Below are positions 59,906 through 64,000 of a DNA stretch of 64,000 nt, piece by piece. The stretch's first letter is position 1, and every line of letters begins with the position of its first letter. Source of the stretch: Tubiluchus corallicola (taxonomy: Eukaryota; Priapulida; Priapulimorpha; Priapulimorphida; Tubiluchidae); assembly GCA_030141605.1 (NCBI GenBank), contig JAQGDQ010000361.1, forward strand, positions 64,001-128,000. The letters are read 5' to 3'. The notes beneath the pieces were generated by a model, which had not been told where the DNA came from, ran no database searches, and worked only from the letters and a program-made list of their open reading frames with translations. A program made the position numbers and the translations under genes.

Positions 59906-60058
59906 ATGTCTGCTTCCGGCGGTTCCTTTAAGTCGTGTATCCGATGTTCGTCAAAAACCGACGTTGCGAGGACTCGACTTAAAGGAACTGCCGGAAGCGC
60001 ACAAGACGAAATATGTATTACGGTTTATCAGCAAAGAATTTACTGTAATTGCTTAACA
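59906..60058 (+). CDS. Possible first coding exon, Cys-containing, overlapping a hairpin
   Basis: From ATG 59906 the frame reads MSASGGSFKSCIRCSSKTD, then RTRLKGTAGSAQDEICITVY, then CNCLTKTAEF, before running into the AAT array. CxxC near the start and CxC near the end suggest a small zinc-binding domain of the kind seen at the N-terminus of many transposon-derived or THAP-like proteins, but I cannot name a family. An inverted repeat (59912-59935 with 59975-59998) lies inside it. It may equally be chance. Confidence 0.25.
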
Positions 60059-60082
60059 AAAACAGCAGAATTTACTTTGTTA

Positions 60083-60779
<697 letters not shown>

Positions 60780-61293
60780 CTGTGGCGGCTAGGTACCGAT
60801 AAAAGGTACTGTGGAACTGCAGCACCCTCTATTTTCACTCAACATTATCGCTAATAATGAATATAATAAGTCTTTTTTCTTTAGTCCTTTCTTTACACTT
60901 GTACGGAACCAGAGTACGTGAGGGTACTACTGTTTGCCTCACAGCCTAGCACAGAGCGCTCCAGCAACGTGATGTTTGGCTGTTGTGCCCTTGCCGCCAT
61001 ACCGCGCCAGATAGAGAAAGTACTGTCGCTCACACAGTTTGTTGTCAGTTGTCATGTGCTTACCGCGAACGGATCAAGCGTGAACTGTGATAGTTTAGAC
61101 TATTCATAAGCAAAAAATACTTTTTTGTTTTTGATTTTATTAAGTTTGTCTATAAACTGTTTGTTTAAAAGCACAATTACAAATTACAATATCAAAATTA
61201 CATATGTTTGTTTCGTTTTACTCAGTATAAAAACAATGGCTGAATATTTTCTGCAGCAGCGCCCCCATTAATTTTAGTTGCGAGCCGCCACAG
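60780..61293 (-). mobile_element. Repeat family G, complete hAT-like element
   Basis: A 514-bp element with inverted ends CTGTGGCGGCTAGGTACC and, reversed, CTGTGGCGGCTCGCAACT. It aligns along its length with 25081-25640 in reverse. The flanks, read on the minus strand, are GTAAAAAT and ATAAAATA, an imperfect candidate 8-bp duplication. No transposase. Confidence 0.72.
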
Positions 61294-61324
61294 ATTTTTA
61301 CTGTCTTTACTGTGAACATAGTCG

Positions 61325-61395
61325 CAGTATCGAACTCACGACCTCCAAGACGCACTACCACTAGCATCTAGTCAAGACTATATACCGTCTATAAT
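61325..61395 (-). mobile_element. tRNA-derived SINE head
   Basis: Minus strand: GATGCTAGTGGTAGTGCGTC resembles an A box region, and GGAGGTCGTGAGTTCGATAC matches the B box of the SINE at 58325. The family G element at 60780-61293 sits where its body should start. Confidence 0.6.
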
Positions 61396-63019
61396 AGCAA
61401 CAAAATAGCATTCGACAACAACAGCGACAACGACAGCGACAACAACAACTACAACAGCAATAACAAGTGCAGCAGCAGTGAAACAACAGTAACGCTGCAG
61501 AAGCTAGTCTAAGACTCTCATCAAAGCACCACATTGATTATAGCCTGTAAGTCATTAAGAAGACAGCAAAATGGATTAGATTTTACATGAATGGTTCAAC
61601 AAGTTTCAGACTTCGCTAATGGGCCTGTCAAAGCCTGACAAAGATTCCAGCCCAATAACTTACACAAGACAATTAGAAAAGACGCAATCTCCATCATGGG
61701 CTGTGACAGATGACAACGTAGAATGAGGCAACAGTTTCGACAAAAAGGTGAACGAGCGAATCAAAGCAGCGCGTTCTTGTAATGTTTGCTTTTTCTGCCG
61801 CGTGGTGGCAGTGGCTTGATCTTGTTGGCCTCTGAAAAATTCTAGGACAACAACCGCCCACATTATTTTGTTGTATAACAGTTTCATTGAAAATAAAAGA
61901 TTACGCGACAAGTTAGTCTGATTCGTGGATGAGCAGGGATGTAAAAATCTACTAACTCCCAACAGTCAAAAAACCTTAAAGATGAATTAGGCCTATGTTC
62001 TTTTGATGTGTGAATTTTGTCAGAAAAGTTTAAATGTGGCTATACTATGTTTTGATGCTAAAATTTTGTTTTCATGTTTGAAGTTTACTTTGAAAAGAAA
62101 GCATATCAGCAAACGAGAAGCAACAATATTTTGACTTAAACATTTTGCGATAAATCAATGAATAATGTGTCACCCTGAATGCTTTTCTGTAATGATGAGA
62201 TTTCTTTAACAATAAGACGTGAAAAATATTCACAAAGTGCTTAGATGGCCGACATTATACAGAGTGGGCAAGTAACATGACCAAAATTACCCTGAATTGA
62301 GCGACACAAGCCATTTCTCTGCATTCCTATAAAGCAGACAAATCCAGCGATATGTATGCTAACCTTGAACATAAAACAATGGTGATAATACAAAGTAAAT
62401 CATTGAAGAAATCAAAATGTGGCCGACATTACCCCAATATAGCTTTTTTTAGACAATTTACAAATATACAAAATTTGAAACAGGTTCTCATGACATAATA
62501 TTTAAATTTCAGCCTGACTACAGGCCTAAGCAACTGCTGTTCCCGATAATAATTATAAATATATTATTTTGTGTAAAAGATACAAATTACGCGTATTCTA
62601 ATTTATGTTTCTATTTCTATAAGCAGTCGATTGCAAATTTACAAATAGAAGCTACATTTCCGTATCATTAGATCCTAAAAGAAATGTAAATTTGTTTATC
62701 TTTGACATATTATAGAAGTCTGGGCAAAAATTATTATTTTTACTGAAAAAGGCAGACCGGTTATGTTTTGTGCTTCGTAATAACTAGTGCACTTCATCTT
62801 ATATTTGTCATACACTATATACGTATCTCTAATGTTTGAGTCAAATAATTTCTGGAACTTCAGTTCAGTTAGTGGACTGAGCCCACTCAGCCAACATTTC
62901 CCGAAACAATCCCCGATCTAAAGTACCAGAGGCTTAACTTATGATAGGAAGTAATTCAAATCAGGAATATACAATTAAAAATATCGAAATCACCACACAA
63001 GATATGCGCATAGAAGACT
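61396..63019. other. Unassigned DNA with a short CAA/CAG tract
   Basis: A CAACAACGACAGC-type tract spans about 61410-61480. The 100-codon minus frame at 61660-61962 has ordinary composition but no recognised motif. Nothing else is supportable. Confidence 0.35.
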
Positions 63020-63640
63020 TTGCTTAAAAATGTAAAAGAAATTAAAATTTTTTTTCTCTCGGCAACGAACGTCGCTGCTGGCATATTTGAAAAAATGACG
63101 TAAGCTGGTGACTGCTGGACAGCGTGAATGCTGTGAAGGCAAGCGGTGATGAACATACGCGTTGGGAAATTTCTACAGTTCACTCAGCAGTTCAGTCATT
63201 CTAGCGCATTATTTAACTGCGTTTATGTAAAAATTAGTCATTAGTCATCAATTATGGCTAAGATTAAAGTTATTACACATCTTTAACCCACAGAATACCG
63301 TAAAATGTGCAAGTAGTATGCATTAACTGCGTAAATGTAATTAATTTACAGAGCTTTGTTGACTTTCTGATACACATGTAACTTTGCGACATACAGTAGG
63401 TACCGGTTGGGTTACTTAGTTTATAGAGTTCACTCTGTAAGTAAAAAAAATTGCTGAAACCCTTGGCAGAATAACTGTTTATATTTCACGGTAACAAAAC
63501 GACACCATTTTTCACCAAAATGAGCGCGCCCAACATGAGGCGCTTATCACAATTTCATTGATGAAACTTTCTAACATTTTTCACAAATATTAGAATAAGC
63601 TCAACTTTGCGAGAAACTTGGCTTTTGCTTTAACTTCTAT
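63020..63640 (+). mobile_element. Repeat family H, uninterrupted copy
   Basis: Matches the split copy at the other end of the window in order: GTTCACTCAG, then a GTTTATATT..CACGGTAAC block, then GAGGCGCTTATCACAATTT, closing GGCTTTTGCTTTAA. The start is uncertain. Confidence 0.5.
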
Positions 63641-64000
63641 AATTAGCCGTAGTGATCATTTCTAAATAATTATAATGTTAGAGTTAAGAAACTGGGTCGG
63701 CTGACATTGTAACACGTTTTCTATTAATTGCTGTATCTAGGCTTAATTGAGCGCGGATTGAGTTAAGAAGGATGATGATAATTATACCGCGGGGTTGCAG
63801 CTTCCCAATTAGCCTACGATGGCAGTAGACCTCAGTAATTAGACCAAGAATTGACCTGATAAACTTGTTTATGGTTACATTGAGATTATAGTCACTACAA
63901 GATCGCTGTTGAACATAAATATGCTGGTAACGTAAGCATTAAATAGTCGAAGTCTTATGTTAAGACTTAATTTCTTATTAGTTTATACATTTTTGTGTTG
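63641..64000. other. Unassigned DNA
   Basis: No supportable feature up to the window end. Confidence 0.35.

Noticed and set aside
61660-61962. 100-codon minus-strand frame
   Set aside because: No recognised motif. The stretch has no repeat or splice support.

Overview
This window is animal nuclear DNA, AT-rich and dominated by repeats. The two clear genes, a GT11 alpha-1,2-fucosyltransferase and a TMEM200-family membrane protein, point to a metazoan. The density of tRNA-derived SINE pieces, decayed non-LTR retrotransposons, short inverted-repeat elements and very long microsatellites suggests an invertebrate. I cannot fix the phylum from the sequence alone.

Genes. Only two complete protein genes are convincing, each with its coding sequence in one exon: the fucosyltransferase at 21292-22332 (minus, 346 aa) and the TMEM200-like protein at 48516-50510 (plus, 664 aa). 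Both have an in-frame stop just upstream of the chosen start. Two weaker Cys-containing exon candidates lie at 8136-8501 (minus) and 59906-60058 (plus). There is no sign that the two genes work together.

Retroelements. Decayed non-LTR (LINE) pieces lie at 2620-2880, 13385-13850, 20782-21130, 33303-33640, 38930-39110 and 56224-57690. The last keeps an ORF1 fragment and much of the apurinic endonuclease domain. tRNA-like SINE heads or tRNA relics lie near 19.3, 25.7, 27.6, 54.8, 58.3 and 61.4 kb. Many LINE and SINE 3' ends run straight into long trinucleotide or other microsatellites.

DNA elements. I labelled the dispersed families A to I by eye. A (about 516 bp), B (530-640 bp) and H share TTAAAG/CTTTAA ends. 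C (about 370-395 bp) has AATAAGCC-type inverted ends. D (about 350 bp) recurs three times. Several hAT-like elements begin CAGGGCC, CAGCGGCGG or CAGTGGCG, three of them with identical or near-identical 8-bp target duplications, and one is nested inside another. One PIF/Harbinger-like element at 16051-16686 has a TAA duplication.

Tandem arrays. These include (GA)n, (TAG)n, (AAT)n, (TTCA/TTCG)n, (ATACAT)n, (ACACT)n, a 740-bp polypyrimidine tract, and three minisatellites: 21 bp at 31970-32735, 28 bp at 35624-36200, and 32 bp at 52311-52875. The 32-bp unit carries the CRE palindrome TGACGTCA in many copies. A perfect 27-bp-arm palindrome lies at 29818-29881. Most long open frames in the window are translations of these arrays and are not genes. 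I found no new multi-gene system; the most interesting material is structural.
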